Below, piece by piece: positions 12,449 to 22,827 of a stretch of DNA of 64,000 nt (position 1 is the stretch's first letter; every line of letters begins with the position of its first letter). The position numbers were made by a program, and so were the translations under genes. The DNA is taken from NCBI GenBank assembly GCA_963932465.1, contig OZ010798.1:15794981-15858980 (forward strand), written 5' to 3'. The stretch is from Maratus speciosus. Lineage: Eukaryota; Arthropoda; Arachnida; Araneae; Salticidae. Below the pieces are notes generated by a model. That model searched no databases. It had not been told where the DNA came from and saw only the letters and a program-made list of their open reading frames with translations.

Positions 12449-13210
12449 ATGAAACTATACGTTCAAAGATTTCAGAACTTATTCAAATTATTCTCCCAAA
12501 AAATAAAGACAACTGATGTTAAATTATCAATTCATCTGGAAAACGAAACACCTGTCATTTGTCCTCCCAGACGCTTGGCGCCAATAGATAAAAACTTTGT
12601 AGAAAGACAAATTTCTGAGTGGCTCGAAAAGGAAATTATTCGTAAAAGCACTAGTAATTTTTCATCACCTATTGTCCTAGTAAAAAAGAAAGATGGTTCA
12701 TATATATTGTGTGTTGACTATACGAAGTTAAATTCTAAAACACATAAACAACATATTCCCCTCCCAGTAACTGATGACATTATTGATCAGTTGCATTCTG
12801 CAAAAGTATTTACTAATCTTGACCTTAAAAATTAATTTTTTCATGTCGAAGTAGAAGAAAATAATAGAAAATATCCTTCTTTCATAACACATTCTGGTCA
12901 ATTTGAATTCTTATATATGAATTATGGCCTTAGCGATGCACCCTTAGTATTTCAAAGATATATTTATAACGTTTTTCGAGGCCTCATTAATGAAAAAGTA
13001 CTTATTGTCTATATGGATGACTTCATAATACCAGCTGAAAACAAAGTCGAAGGACTCCAGAAATTACAACGCGTGCTTACAACTGCATCCGAATATGGTT
13101 TAGAGTTGAATCTTAAAAAATGCCACTTTTTACAGCAAGAAATTGAGTTTTTGGGTTACCACATAAAAAATGGTCAACTGCATCCATCTCCCTTAAAAAC
13201 TAAAGCTTAA
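12449..13210 (+). pseudogene. gypsy reverse transcriptase
   Basis: The RT fingers and palm are recognisable: PPRRLAP start, SSPIVLVKKKDGS, VDYTKLN, and the FTNLDLK motif that normally continues to the first catalytic Asp region. A TAA at 12833-12835 interrupts that block. The second part (12917-13210) holds the catalytic YMDD as VYMDDFII and the downstream LNLKKCHFLQ and FLGYHI motifs. RT copies the element RNA into DNA. The stop and a shift near 13206 inactivate it. Confidence 0.9.
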
Positions 13211-13800
13211 TTTCCCAGAAGCTAAAAGTATAAAAGCCGTACATTCATTTGTCGGACTAACTTCATATTTTCGTAAATTCATTCAAGATTACTCTTTAAT
13301 AGCCAAGCCTTTAACAGATCTCCTTAGAAAGGACACCAACTTTCACTTTGTTGACCAGCAACGAAATGCATTTAATCAGCTGAAACACATCCTTTCTTCA
13401 GGTCCTGTTGCATTTATAACCCTAGTAACGAAACTGAAGTTCACTGTGATGCATCTATTGACGGTTACGAAGTAGTCCTCCTTCAAAAGTCTTCTATTGA
13501 CAATCAATTTCACCCTGTTTACGTTATGAGCAAAAAAAAACCACAGATGCCGAACGTAAATATCCGAATTATGAATTAGAAGTTTTAGCTGTCATAGAAG
13601 CCCTTAAAAAATTTCACGTTTACATTCTAGGTATTCCTTTCAGGATAGTCGCAGATTGCAACGCATTCGCTCATAATATGAATAAAAAAGATCTTTCGAC
13701 CAAGATTGCTCGATGGGCTTTAATGTTAGCTGACTATAACTATACAATCGAACAAAGACAAGGTACACGCATGCGCCATGTCGACGCTTTAAATAGAAAT
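13211..13800 (+). pseudogene. gypsy RNase H domain
   Basis: After the RT thumb (VGLTSYFRKFI, LTDLLRKD) the frame shifts more than once. The RNase H landmarks remain: a CDAS motif near 13450, ERKYPNYELEVLAVIEALK near 13552-13610, and the ADCNAF region near 13650-13665. RNase H removes the RNA strand during reverse transcription. The linker block RWALMLADYNYTIEQRQG (about 13708-13765) matches the RNase H to integrase tether of gypsy elements. Confidence 0.85.
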
Positions 13801-14659
13801 CCAATATGTATGATCATTCAAGATAATTTTACTTCCAAAATCATACAATCACAGAACACTGACGAACATATACAGTCCATCAAAGAAATTTTGAAAACAA
13901 AGCCATACGACAACTATTTCCTTAAAAATAACGTTCTCTATAAAAGTCATAAAGCTATCGATCTGGTAGTTCTGCCGGATGAAATGCAGCTAAATGTCAT
14001 TAAACACGTTCATGACAAAGGACATTTTGGCCGTAAACGTTGTGGAGAACTCCATAACGAAGAATTTCTCATCCCTAATATGTCAAATAAAATTGATAAA
14101 ATTATAGCAAATTGTGTAACATGCCTTTTGTATAATCGCAAACGAGGAAAACAAGAAGGTGAATTACATCCGTTACCTAAAAAGACTCCTCTCCAAACCT
14201 ACCACATTGATCATTTAGGCTCTCTTGAAACAACTAACAAAAATTACAAGCATATTTTGTCTTTAATAGATGCATTTACTAAATTCGTCTGGTTGTATCC
14301 CTGTAAAACCACTTCTGCTACCGAAGTTATATCAAAACTACGACAACAAAGTTATACTTTTGGCAATCCTTCCACCATCATTAGCGATAAAGGTCCTGCC
14401 TTCACAAGCAGTGCTGATTATTATCAAGATGAAAATATAAAAGCACGAGACAGTTACTACTGGCTTTCCCCGTGCCAATGGTCAAGTCGAACGACTTAAT
14501 TCCACCATAATTTCTGTAATCTCTAAAATGTCCAAAAACGAACCGACCAAATGGTTCAAACATGTTTTTAAAGTTCAACAAGTCATTAATTCAACTTACC
14601 AAAGAAGCATTAAGAAAACACCGTCTGAAATATTATTTGGAACAAAAATGAAACAGAAA
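13801..14659 (+). pseudogene. gypsy integrase, part 1 (HHCC and catalytic core)
   Basis: Integrase inserts the cDNA into the host genome. The N-terminal zinc-binding module is visible (HVHDKGHFG, then CVTCLL), followed by the catalytic core with the first Asp in YHIDHLG and the second in ISDKGPAF. A frameshift near 14410-14460 puts the block with the catalytic Glu (ANGQVERLN) in another frame. The sequence then reaches a KTPSEILFGT motif, where a 1.43-kb array of tRNA-like repeats interrupts it. Confidence 0.88.
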
Positions 14660-14735
14660 TTTCAAATGAAAATCAAATTTCAAATTATTTTTGCTTAAAA
14701 GGCGCAAAGACCAACTTAGTGAAAAATATTCCATG

Positions 14736-14804
14736 CCGGTAATCGAACCCGGGTCATCAGTATAGCGCACTGACGTTCTACCGCTAAACCACATGGAACG
14801 ATAC
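14736..14804 (-). repeat. tRNA-like cloverleaf, inverted unit
   Basis: Same tRNA-like sequence as in the direct units but on the minus strand. One T-stem base differs (ACCGG for CCCGG on the 3' side), weakening the T stem. D-arm GGTTTAGCGGTAGAAC and B box GGTTCGATT are kept. Confidence 0.65.
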
Positions 14805-15228
14805 CCAGCCTGGAACTTCTCACTATTACAAGTTGGCAAGGCTACAAACGCAGCACAAGATGGAATATTTTCCGTGAGCCACCAACATGGGGCAAACACA
14901 GACACTTAATTAAATCCAGCATCGATGAATCTATATTAATATTTGGAAATTTTTCCAGAGAGAGAAACATTCGCCTTGAATACAATATTTCAAATGAAAA
15001 TCAATATGTATATTGATTCAAATGAAAATCAATCATTTGAAATATTGTATTCAAGGCCAATGTTTCTCTCTCTGGAAAAATTTCCAAATATTAATATAGA
15101 TTCATCGATGCTGGATTTAATTAAGTGTCTGTGTTTGCCCCATGTTGGTGGCTCACGGAAAATATTCCATCTTGTGCTGCGTTTGTAGCCTTGCCAACTT
15201 GTAATAGGGAGAAGTTCCAGGCTGGGTA

Positions 15229-15302
15229 TCGTTCCATGAGGTTTAGCGGTAGAACGTCAGTGCGCTATACTGATGACCCGGGTTCGATTCCCGGCATGGA
15301 AT
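15229..15302 (+). repeat. tRNA-like cloverleaf, direct unit 1
   Basis: TTCCATG pairs with CATGGAA as a 7-bp acceptor stem. The D arm, a 5-bp anticodon stem (TCAGT/ACTGA), a 4-nt variable loop and a 5-bp T stem (CCGGG/CCCGG) follow. The D and T arms resemble tRNA-Gly. The loop would give anticodon GCT but lacks T33. No long variable arm is present, so this is not a standard tRNA-Ser. More likely a tRNA-derived repeat head than a working tRNA. Confidence 0.65.
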
Positions 15303-15559
15303 ATTTTTCACTAAGTTGGTCTTTGCGCCTTTTAAGCAAAAATAATTTGAAATTTGATTTTCATTTGAAATATTGTATTCAAGGCGAATGTTTCTCTCTC
15401 TGGAAAAATTTCCAAATATTAATATAGATTCATCGATGCTGGATTTAATTAAGTGTCTGTGTTTGCCCCATGTTGGTGGCTCACGGAAAATATTCCATCT
15501 TGTGCTGCGTTTGTAGCCTTGCCAACTTGTAATAGTGAGAAATTCCAGGCTGGGTATCG

Positions 15560-15630
15560 TTCCATGTGGTTTAGCGGTAGAACGTCAGTGCGATATACTG
15601 ATGACCCGGGTTCGATTCCCGGCATGGAAT
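15560..15630 (+). repeat. tRNA-like cloverleaf, direct unit 2
   Basis: As unit 1, except the anticodon loop reads GCGATAT, which would change the anticodon from GCT to GAT. The stems are intact. The varying anticodon with constant stems argues against a translation role. Confidence 0.65.
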
Positions 15631-15887
15631 ATTTTTCACTAAGTTGGTCTTTGCGCCTTTTAAGCAAAAATAATTTGAAATTTGATTTTCATTTGAAATA
15701 TTGTATTCAAGGCGAATGTTTCTCTCTCTGGAAAAATTTCCAAATATTAATATAGATTCATCGATGCTGGATTTAATTAAGTGTCTGTGTTTGCCCCATG
15801 TTGGTGGCTCACGGAAAATATTCCATCTTGTGCTGCGTTTGTAGCCTTGCCAACTTGTAATAGTGAGAAGTTCCAGGCTGGGTATCG

Positions 15888-15958
15888 TTCCATGTGGTTT
15901 AGCGGTAGAACGTCAGTGCGCTATACTGATGACCCGGGTTCGATTCCCGGCATGGAAT
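15888..15958 (+). repeat. tRNA-like cloverleaf, direct unit 3
   Basis: Perfect acceptor, anticodon and T stems by eye, loop GCGCTAT, B box GGTTCGATTCC, A box TGGTTTAGCGG. It keeps the elements needed for RNA polymerase III transcription. No T run for termination lies right after it (ATATTTTTCAC follows, with five Ts). Confidence 0.65.
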
Positions 15959-16079
15959 ATTTTTCACTAAGTTGGTCTTTGCGCCTTTTAAGCAAAAATA
16001 ATTTGAAATTTGATTTTCATTTGAAATATCGTATTCAAGGCGAATGTTTCTCTCTCTGGAAAAATTTCCAAATATTAAT

Positions 16080-16448
16080 ATGAAACAGAAAGATGTACAA
16101 ATTATTGACCTCTTAAACAGTGCAGTCGAAGAACAGTTCATGAAAGACAGAGAAGAGCTCCGTAAAGAATCCAAGAATATTTTGGAAATTCAACAAGAAA
16201 ATCGCAAGCACTACTATAATTTACGACGTAAGAAACCCCGGAAGTACAAGCTTGGTGACCTCGTAGCAATTAAGAAAAACCAGCAAGGACCAGGTTTAAA
16301 GTTGAAATCTAAATTTTTAGGTCCATATAAAGTAACCAAAGTGAAGTCAAACGGCACCTACGACGTAGTGAAAATCTCTTCAATCGAAGCACCGATAAAT
16401 ACTAGCTCGTGTGTTGAATACATGAAACCTTGGCCTGACGAAAAGTGA
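16080..16448 (+). pseudogene. gypsy integrase, part 2 (C-terminal domain)
   Basis: The frame resumes after the duplicated 12 bp and continues the integrase C-terminus: HYYNLRRKKPRKYKLGDLVA, then KSKFLGPYKVTKV, which is the GPY/F motif, ending at TGA 16446-16448. This domain binds DNA and other integrase subunits. No chromodomain or envelope frame follows. This part is itself uninterrupted, so the array insertion, rather than decay here, separates it from the catalytic core. Confidence 0.88.
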
Positions 16449-16696
16449 AGCTTAAAAAAACGTTTTTTTAATCTTTCTTTTTTGTGAGTTATGAAAATTT
16501 TATAAGTTCATGCTTTTAAAGAAATTTCCATATGATGTTACGCCACTTCAAATAGACTGAGTGATCTTTCTGACGTGCAGATTAATTTTTTTTATTTTCC
16601 ACCTAAAAACAGTTACTGGCTTTTGTTTTTGTTTCTTTTTCAGATTCTATTTTAGCACATGTCGCTGCGGCAGCTCCTGATGTCAGGAAGGCCGCA
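16449..16696 (+). other. untranslated region before the 3' LTR
   Basis: Mostly T-rich, ending in GTCAGGAAGGCCGCA immediately before the LTR. The purine stretch AGGAAGG is a weak candidate polypurine tract for plus-strand priming. Confidence 0.5.
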
Positions 16697-17079
16697 TGTG
16701 GGGACTTTCGTAAGAACACTTGCATCAGACTGAATGTCCCTGACTTCGTATTCCGCTTCGAGATTAAAAAGGTAACGAAGCTGCGTAAAGTGGAAAAGCA
16801 GAAAAAAGTAAATAGAACGAAAAAGCGTTCGACGGCGGCGGTTTTTTAAAAAGAATCAGAATATTTTCGACGAAATAAGATAGAAGATTTAAATAACTTA
16901 TGAAAAGCTTAGAAATATTCAACGACGCTAAATAAATGAAGCCTAAGTTGTTGCTTTAAAGCTAAATATAGATTAAAAAGAGTGCTTTTAACTGTATTTT
17001 TGTTTTGTCTTCGTCTTAATAAATGTCAGTGTTCGTCTTAGAAGTGAGTTATGATTTATAAATAGAGTCTCATCCTACA
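16697..17079 (+). repeat. 3' LTR of the gypsy element
   Basis: 383 bp, TGTGGGGACT to CATCCTACA, with the TG...CA ends of retroviral-type LTRs. It is the same length as the 5' LTR, with about 15 substitutions and no gap, so the insertion is old enough to have diverged by about 4%. Confidence 0.9.
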
Positions 17080-17100
17080 TATATGTTGATAATCAGTTGT

Positions 17101-17505
17101 AGGGATGCACCGAATACTCGGTATCTATTCGGTATTCGGCTATGTTACCGAATATTCAGTTTGGCCGAATATCAAACTATTCGGTATGCCAAATAGCAAA
17201 CTATTCGGTTTGGCTGAATATCGTAATATTCGGCCGAACCGAATACTTAAAAAAACTTTTAAAACATATTTTTAAATCCTTATACAACTTCTACGTTTAA
17301 CAGTCAACTTATAAAGATATTCAGAATAATTAGAAACAGAATCATATTTAAATAAAAGAGAATGTTTTTACATTATTTATTTGCTGTTTGGTAAGTATTA
17401 TAAGATAAAAAACCAATCACGAGGATTTTCATAGGAATTAATTATGTACAAATGCAAGTTCCTGAACATTGTTCCGTAAGTAATCTGTTTCTCGCTAAGA
17501 TTTTA
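17101..17505 (+). mobile_element. hAT terminus (TAGGGATGCACCGAATA), truncated
   Basis: TAGGGATGCACCGAATAC is a familiar hAT-type end, and the following 140 bp are dense in CGAATA/TATTCGG motifs on both strands, as hAT sub-termini are. No matching GTGCATCCCTA end is present in the window. A short GGCCGGATATTCAAATAG near 20525 may be a relic of the far side, split by the inverted-arm insertion. Confidence 0.6.
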
Positions 17506-18078
17506 ATAGTCCAGTCAAATTGTCATAAATAGACGCAAAATTTCTGCTAGAAGATTTTATGTTTTTAAAGTGTTTATGGGGATGCTAATAACATGAATTA
17601 ATTGTTTTCCAACAAAATATCTCAAGGCTAAACTTTTTGGAGCCAAAAAGCCGTACAATTTTCGGACTTTCTTCAGTTTTTTGTTTATAACTTGAAAATT
17701 ATAAAATTTCTGTGTACCATAGTTAATCACAAAAAGAAAGAACATTAAATTCTCTACAAATATCATAATAAAAACGTTTTTCTAAACTCATTACTAAGCG
17801 CGTTACAGCTTTCTAAAAAATACACTTTTTTTCTAACTTTGTGGAAAATCTCAAAAGCCAACGTTTGACATCTTTTTTTATTCATTTTATCCTCTTTAAT
17901 GTAACTTATTTATATTACAGGTTTTTTCATAATAGTAATAACGGTTAATTACAACGGTAACATTGCAAGAAAATTTTACTGCCTTGTAATTTATTTATTT
18001 TTTGTATTTAGAACTTAAGTGGAGAAAATTAATAGTAGGTATTTACATGCATGTAAATAAGAGTTACGGTAAGATTTT

Positions 18079-19208
18079 TTATGTATTTAACTTCTGTATG
18101 TAGTGCTTGTGTGTTGATGGGTTTGGTCCGTCAACCTCAGTTTGAGGAGAAAACGAGCAGTTTGCTTGTTTTTCTACAACTTTGATCTTCTTTGAGCTTG
18201 TTGCGACATCATCAACCTTGTTGTCAAAGTCATCGTCGTTGCTGGTTTTGCCGATGGTTTCCGAGGCGTCAGCTTCATCATCCTCTTCTTCTGGGTAAAT
18301 AATGTCGCCCATATTTTCGCAGTTGACCCTGTTACAGTTTTTGCAAATTGCTGAATATTTGAGTCCTGATTTTTGGCAAGAACATGCTTTTCTGCACCCT
18401 TTTATACAGGTACATGAGACAACATGCATCAAGGATTCAGGTGCTGTGTTTTGGCACATTTAAACTGGCTGAAAGAGACCGTCAGAACTGCGAACCCAAT
18501 CCCATTTTTCAGGGGGTTGTTGTTTCCTAGCCAAGCTTGTATCTGATAATAACATCGGTGGAAATGATGCTGCTCAGAATCTTGCGTTGGTGGTAGCCTT
18601 GCAAGATGAAGTTTGCTTTTAGTGGCAGATTTAGCAAATAACGGAAACATCAAGGTGTACAATTCCTGTGTGGTGTCTATGCATCCACTGTACAGTGTAG
18701 TATTGAATTTTTCTCCAGCCTTGATGATTTCTTGACGGGTTGTCTCTGGTTTATTGAATACACAGGCTATTTCCTTAAGTTGATCATGTTTTTCTTCAAA
18801 GTGTAACAAAACTTTGACTTTCCTTGCCCAAAAAGAGCATATGTTGTATCGCATCCTCTGATTGCATGAGTGAAAATAACATTTTGTAATTGTACTTGTA
18901 TAACATGGTTGAAAACCACTTGGTTTCGATGTTACCTCTGCCTGGATTTTGGAAGAAGAGATTTTTGTGTTGATATCCCAAGCTCGTCATGATCACGAGA
19001 AAACCAATGTCTTCTCCGACAATACTACACTTTCAAAGGCTTCGGCTCTTGAAATGGTTGAGGTAACAATCATGACATCAGCCTCTTCTTCTGCCAGGTC
19101 AGAATAAGTTCTGTTACTTTGAAACTCTGTTTTAAGAAGTGAAATGAAGCGATTCCTGTTTCTTTCTTTGGCTAGAAATTTGTTGTAACGGAAGATTTTG
19201 ATTGACAC
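18079..19208 (-). pseudogene. CXC-tail (tesmin/TSO1-like) protein family pseudogene, PIN-like N-terminal part
   Basis: Four overlapping minus-strand frames read as one protein in shifted pieces. From N to C: a region resembling the AEADVLIV...GEDTDL block of PIN/FEN-like folds (19208-18993), a stretch with GRGNIETKWFST (18996-18796), a middle domain with LARLPPTQDSEQHHFHRCYY and QAWLGN (18854-18470), and a C-terminal cysteine cluster CTCIKGCRKACSCQKSGLK...CKNCNRVNC (about 18410-18310), then an acidic tail. This order matches a repeated arthropod gene family of unknown function. At least three frameshifts and an in-frame TAA just before MCQNTAPESL show it is dead. It sits between inverted arms, which may mean the family travels in a transposon. 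Confidence 0.7.
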
Positions 19209-19525
19209 TAGGTTTTGTTTTATTGTGCTATCATCCTTTTTCGTACTATGCTAAACTATGTTGAATATGTCAGTAATGTATTCGTTAACGAATTTTTTTT
19301 ATGTGGTTACTATTAATTAATCAATCCAATCATTATTATCCAACTATATTTGTATTACATTATTCTGTTAACATTTTATAACTAATTTTGCAGTCATACC
19401 CCATTCTGAATGAAAAATTAATTGAATTGTAAGAATAAAGATAAATCAGACCATCCTAAAATTCAATGATATCATGAAAATTTTACTAATGGACATGGAC
19501 ACCCTACAAAAATAAATATTTTTAT

Positions 19526-19595
19526 TTAACCCTGTGATCGTCGCGCCCAATACATTCACAGAGAAATTGCCCTGGGCTCGACGATTAGGGGTTAA
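19526..19595. mobile_element. 70-bp TTAA-flanked palindromic MITE
   Basis: TTAA at 19526-19529 and 19592-19595 enclose inverted ends CCCTGTGATCGTCGCGCCCA and its partner (reverse-complement CCCCTAATCGTCGAGCCCA). Almost the whole element is the two ends. TTAA flanks and CCCT ends suggest mobilisation by a piggyBac-type transposase. Confidence 0.7.
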
Positions 19596-19814
19596 GCATA
19601 AAGGGTGATAATACATCAAACAAAATATCTAAACTTAAGATACAGTTATACTAAATTAAGAATTTTATAATGTGTATATTTATAATCTATAATAAGGTCA
19701 AGTTCACATGATCTAATGCTACAGCAAATGCGCCGTTAATATTACACAACTTTCCCAAGATTTTTCTATTACCGATCTGAAACAAGCCGTTTTTACATTT
19801 GATGCGCATGTGCA

Positions 19815-20011
19815 TAACTTAGTTTTGGCAAAAGGTGAAATTTTAAAGCAAACTAGAAAAGATTTTTTTTTAAACTATCAAAAGTAAGATGTGGTAGAAA
19901 AATGGAAGAAATTGTCATACGGACACATTTAAACGTACACTTAATACCTAAAAAGCGCTGTAGACAAAAATCGTACAACTTACGAGAAAAACGTACAATT
20001 TGGCAACCTTA
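19815..20011 (-). repeat. dispersed repeat with AAGGTTGCCA end, copy 1
   Basis: On the minus strand it starts AAGGTTGCCAAATTGTACG and ends near TTTTGCCAAAA. It matches 55143-55345 (plus strand) along its length, including GTGTACGTTTAAAT-like and CATCTTACTTTTGA blocks. Class unknown; non-coding. Confidence 0.6.
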
Positions 20012-20499
20012 CTTTCTACCCACACTTCTTATAAATTTCCCTCCTTAATTATCTCGTAACTCCCCACTCGTCAATAGGTACATTTCATTTCCACAGTTAG
20101 TGATGAAAAGAAATTTTTTGGTGATGAGAGGCGAAAAATAAGTCACTTTCTGTGAAGTTAAAAAAATGTGCTGTTTTCAATAAGCCGTAGCGCACTTAAT
20201 ATTGGGTATAGAAAAACGTTTTTAATTACGAAATTTGTAGAGAATTTAATGTTCTTTCTTTTTGTAATTAAGTATAGTACACATAAAGTTTATAATTTTC
20301 GAGTTATAGGTCAAAAACTGAAAAACATCCGAAAATTTCGTGTTTTTTTTGGCGCTGCAAAGTTTAGCCTCGAGATATTTTGTTCGAAAACAATTAATTC
20401 CTGTTACTAGCATCCCCATAAACACTTTAAAAACATAAAATCTTCTAGCAGAATTTTTGCATCTATCGGTCTTTTTTTCTGACAATTTGACTGGACTAT

Positions 20500-21466
20500 A
20501 TAGTTTGGCAACATTTTTTGGTCGGCCGGATATTCAAATAGTACTAAATATATTTATTATCTTAGATTATTAAATAACTTTACAATATTTTTTTTGTATT
20601 TACTAATTTAAAAAAAAATAATACAGGAGAATTGATTAATAAAAAATGAGGGATGAGTTGAGTGTTAGCGAGCAGGAGTTTCACACCTAGTGACAAAAAT
20701 ATCTGTAAAATAACAAGTAAAAAATATTCATACAAAAGATATTTATAAAGAAGAAAAGCTTGCTATTTACAATTCCTGTTAGCTCGCAGGCTATGAAATC
20801 CTGAGAGCTAATGTGCAGGCAGGTTCTGTATGTACGTACGTAACGCGATAACTCTTTATAGAAATATCCGATTTGCTTCAATTTTTTTCTAGGTTCATTA
20901 TTATAAGGTGCTTCCCTGATTAGTTTTTGGGGTTCATTGATAAAGGGGGGCGGGGTAACGGAGGACCAACACCCCCTTAATTTAGATAAATGGCACTTTT
21001 AATTTATAAAATACAAATTACACACACATGCATGTTATAAGTATTATCAATATATATTAATAATATTACATAATTTACATAAATGATTAAAAGGAAACAT
21101 TTTTGGCTATGGAAAAATCTTTATTGCAAAATGCATGTAAAACTACAAATCATATATCAAAAATTTAATTAACATTAAATATTTTAGTTAAAATAAAAAT
21201 AAATAACTGCAGACTGCAGGACATAAAATTTTGAACAAACTTGAAATCAAACTAAAATGTTAAATTTTGTTTTGTTAAAGTGCTGGTACAAAAAAAAACG
21301 AGTTTAGCAGCTTTATCAGTCAATTCTGAATTTTCGAATGTACCAAACCAAACGCTGAAAGAATTCGTTCTATTGAAGCAGATGAAGCAATTGCAGTAAA
21401 AATCTAGTTGATCATGAATTCTATAAGTTTTTTAGTATCAGCCTTTTTGATGATAATTGTAACAGG
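20500..21466. other. AT-rich sequence, no gene seen
   Basis: No coding region or clear repeat. A short G/C island (GGGGGGCGGGGTAACGGAGG) lies near 20945-20965. Confidence 0.5.
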
Positions 21467-21468
21467 TA

Positions 21469-22530
21469 CAGTCGTGGAAAAAAATGTAAACACCCCCTAC
21501 TAACTCCTCAACAAATGATCGTAGAAAAACGTTACTGGTACCGAACGATTAGAAATAAAGTCTACTTTTAAGTGATGCGTATAATATTTATTTAGGGGGG
21601 CATCTACATATTAAAACGAACCCAAACTTCATTTTTCTCAATAGCAATACCCAATTTTAACAACATATTTCAAATCTTTGGTTCAAACTATGCCTAGACA
21701 CCCAATTTCAAAACATTTCAATGAAAAGTTTTTAAATTATAAACATTCAAAATTTAGTGCTTCTAATGTTAAATTACATTTTCATGTTTTCCTTAATATC
21801 TCCTGATTATACTCCTAATGCGCTAATTTTTTGTGTAGCAATAATACTAAAATACCCAAATATAAATACGTGTAATTTGCAATTTTTATAATTTTATGAT
21901 ATGAATTATGAAAGTAATATTCGAAAAAAATATGAATTGCAACCTACACTTTTTTTGATGGATTTAGATTTATTAAGCCCCGCATTATGGAAATCCAAAA
22001 TTTCACATTTTTCTTCAAAGTAGTTTTCAAATTATGCTTAAAAAACGGCAAAATGATGTTTTAAGGGGCTGTCTATGATAGAAGTGACTAGATATTTTGA
22101 AATTTCTTATGCTATCCTGTAATCTAGCATTCCTCAATGACTGTTTGAGTGGGGCTTAAGATACCTTGATCAAGAAGGGGGCTTACTCGGTCAATATTTG
22201 AGTACCGAACTTCAATTTGGATACAGCACCTAAAATACGCTTGTTTTAAAATAATTAATTTCTCGGAAACTTATCGTACGAATTGCATAAAAATATGTTT
22301 TTAGGTTAATTGAAGGGTGTAGAGATTAATTATGCTGTCAGAATTGTGGACTGCTATTGAAAAAAACCAAAGTTATGGCTCGTTTTAATAAGTAGATAAC
22401 CCCCTAAGCAAATTTTATATACATCATTTAAAAGTAGACTTTATTACCAATCGTGTGGTATCAATAACTTTCTTCTACAATATTTTTTTGCAGAGTCAGT
22501 AACGGGTGTTAACTTTTTTTTCCACGACTG
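21469..22530. mobile_element. non-autonomous Tc1/mariner-like element (CAGTCGTGGAAAAAA ends)
   Basis: Bounded by TA on both sides. Both ends begin CAGTCGTGGAAAAAAA, and the arms stay alignable for about 110 bp (AACACCC, TTACTG, AATAAAGTCTACTTTTAA shared). The 1062-bp interior is AT-rich with no transposase. TA targeting and CAGT starts fit Tc1/mariner. Confidence 0.8.
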
Positions 22531-22827
22531 TACCTTCACCCATTTTAGAGGATGGAGATATAATATATTAGATTCAAACAAAAATTCATTGAGTGGTTCA
22601 GATTTTGCCCAAACTTTAATATAATAGATATAACTAAAGTAGAGCACTACAACTATTTTGGTTTCATATAATTTTATTTTACCTAAACTTTCAGAAGTTT
22701 TTCTAAATACTAACAAGTAAATATTCTAATATTTAATATATTCCTGCTTAGATTTCTTTAATGTTGTAAGATTATTCTATAATTTGATTCAAATGAAATT
22801 TGAAAGCATTTTTTCCTAAATTTTATA

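Larger units (their letters stand above)
14648..16091. repeat. tRNA-like repeat array inserted in integrase, 12-bp target duplication
   Basis: ATGAAACAGAAA is present at 14648-14659 and 16080-16091, so 1.43 kb was inserted with a 12-bp duplication. The insert holds one inverted unit (about 14660-15000), a short palindromic junction (15000-15045), then three direct units with an exact 328-bp spacing (matching points at 15123, 15451 and 15779). Each unit contains one tRNA-like cloverleaf and a shared tail (TGGAAAAATTTCCAAATA, GATGCTGGATTTAATTAAG). A long clean duplication suggests one integration of a pre-formed or later expanded SINE-like element. Confidence 0.85.
10331..17079 (+). mobile_element. 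Ty3/gypsy-type LTR retrotransposon, complete outline but inactive
   Basis: Two 383-bp LTRs (10331-10713 and 16697-17079) in direct orientation bound an internal region with the order gag, zinc knuckle, protease, reverse transcriptase, RNase H, integrase, which is the gypsy order. A 4-bp TATA flanks both sides (10327-10330 and 17080-17083). A possible primer-binding site (CTGGTGTTCAGAAGTGCC) follows the 5' LTR. No envelope gene lies between integrase and the 3' LTR. Every coding domain carries a stop or frameshift, and a 1.4-kb array interrupts integrase, so the element cannot move by itself. Confidence 0.92.
17506..20499. mobile_element. candidate transposon with ~340-bp inverted arms around a CXC pseudogene
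   Basis: ATAGTCCAGTCAAATTGTCA at 17506 is mirrored at 20480-20499. The arms (17506-17850 and 20130-20499) match imperfectly throughout, sharing TCTGCTAGAAGATTTTATG, GTGTTTATGGGGATGCTA and GAGAATTTAATGTTCTTTC. Between them lie the CXC pseudogene (minus strand), a 70-bp TTAA MITE and another dispersed repeat. No transposase of a known class was seen. Either the CXC gene is cargo of this element, or two inverted copies landed on either side. Confidence 0.5.

Noticed and set aside
14736..15958. Four tRNA-like cloverleafs as functional tRNA genes
   Set aside because: They lie inside a repeat array in a dead integrase. The anticodon differs between units, T33 is missing, and a GCT anticodon would need a class II tRNA-Ser with a long variable arm. 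They are better read as tRNA-derived repeat heads.
15125..16083. Repeated ~100-codon frames in the array as protein genes
   Set aside because: They are the same tRNA-like repeat read through, with both strands open and non-ATG starts. Repetition explains the apparent conservation.
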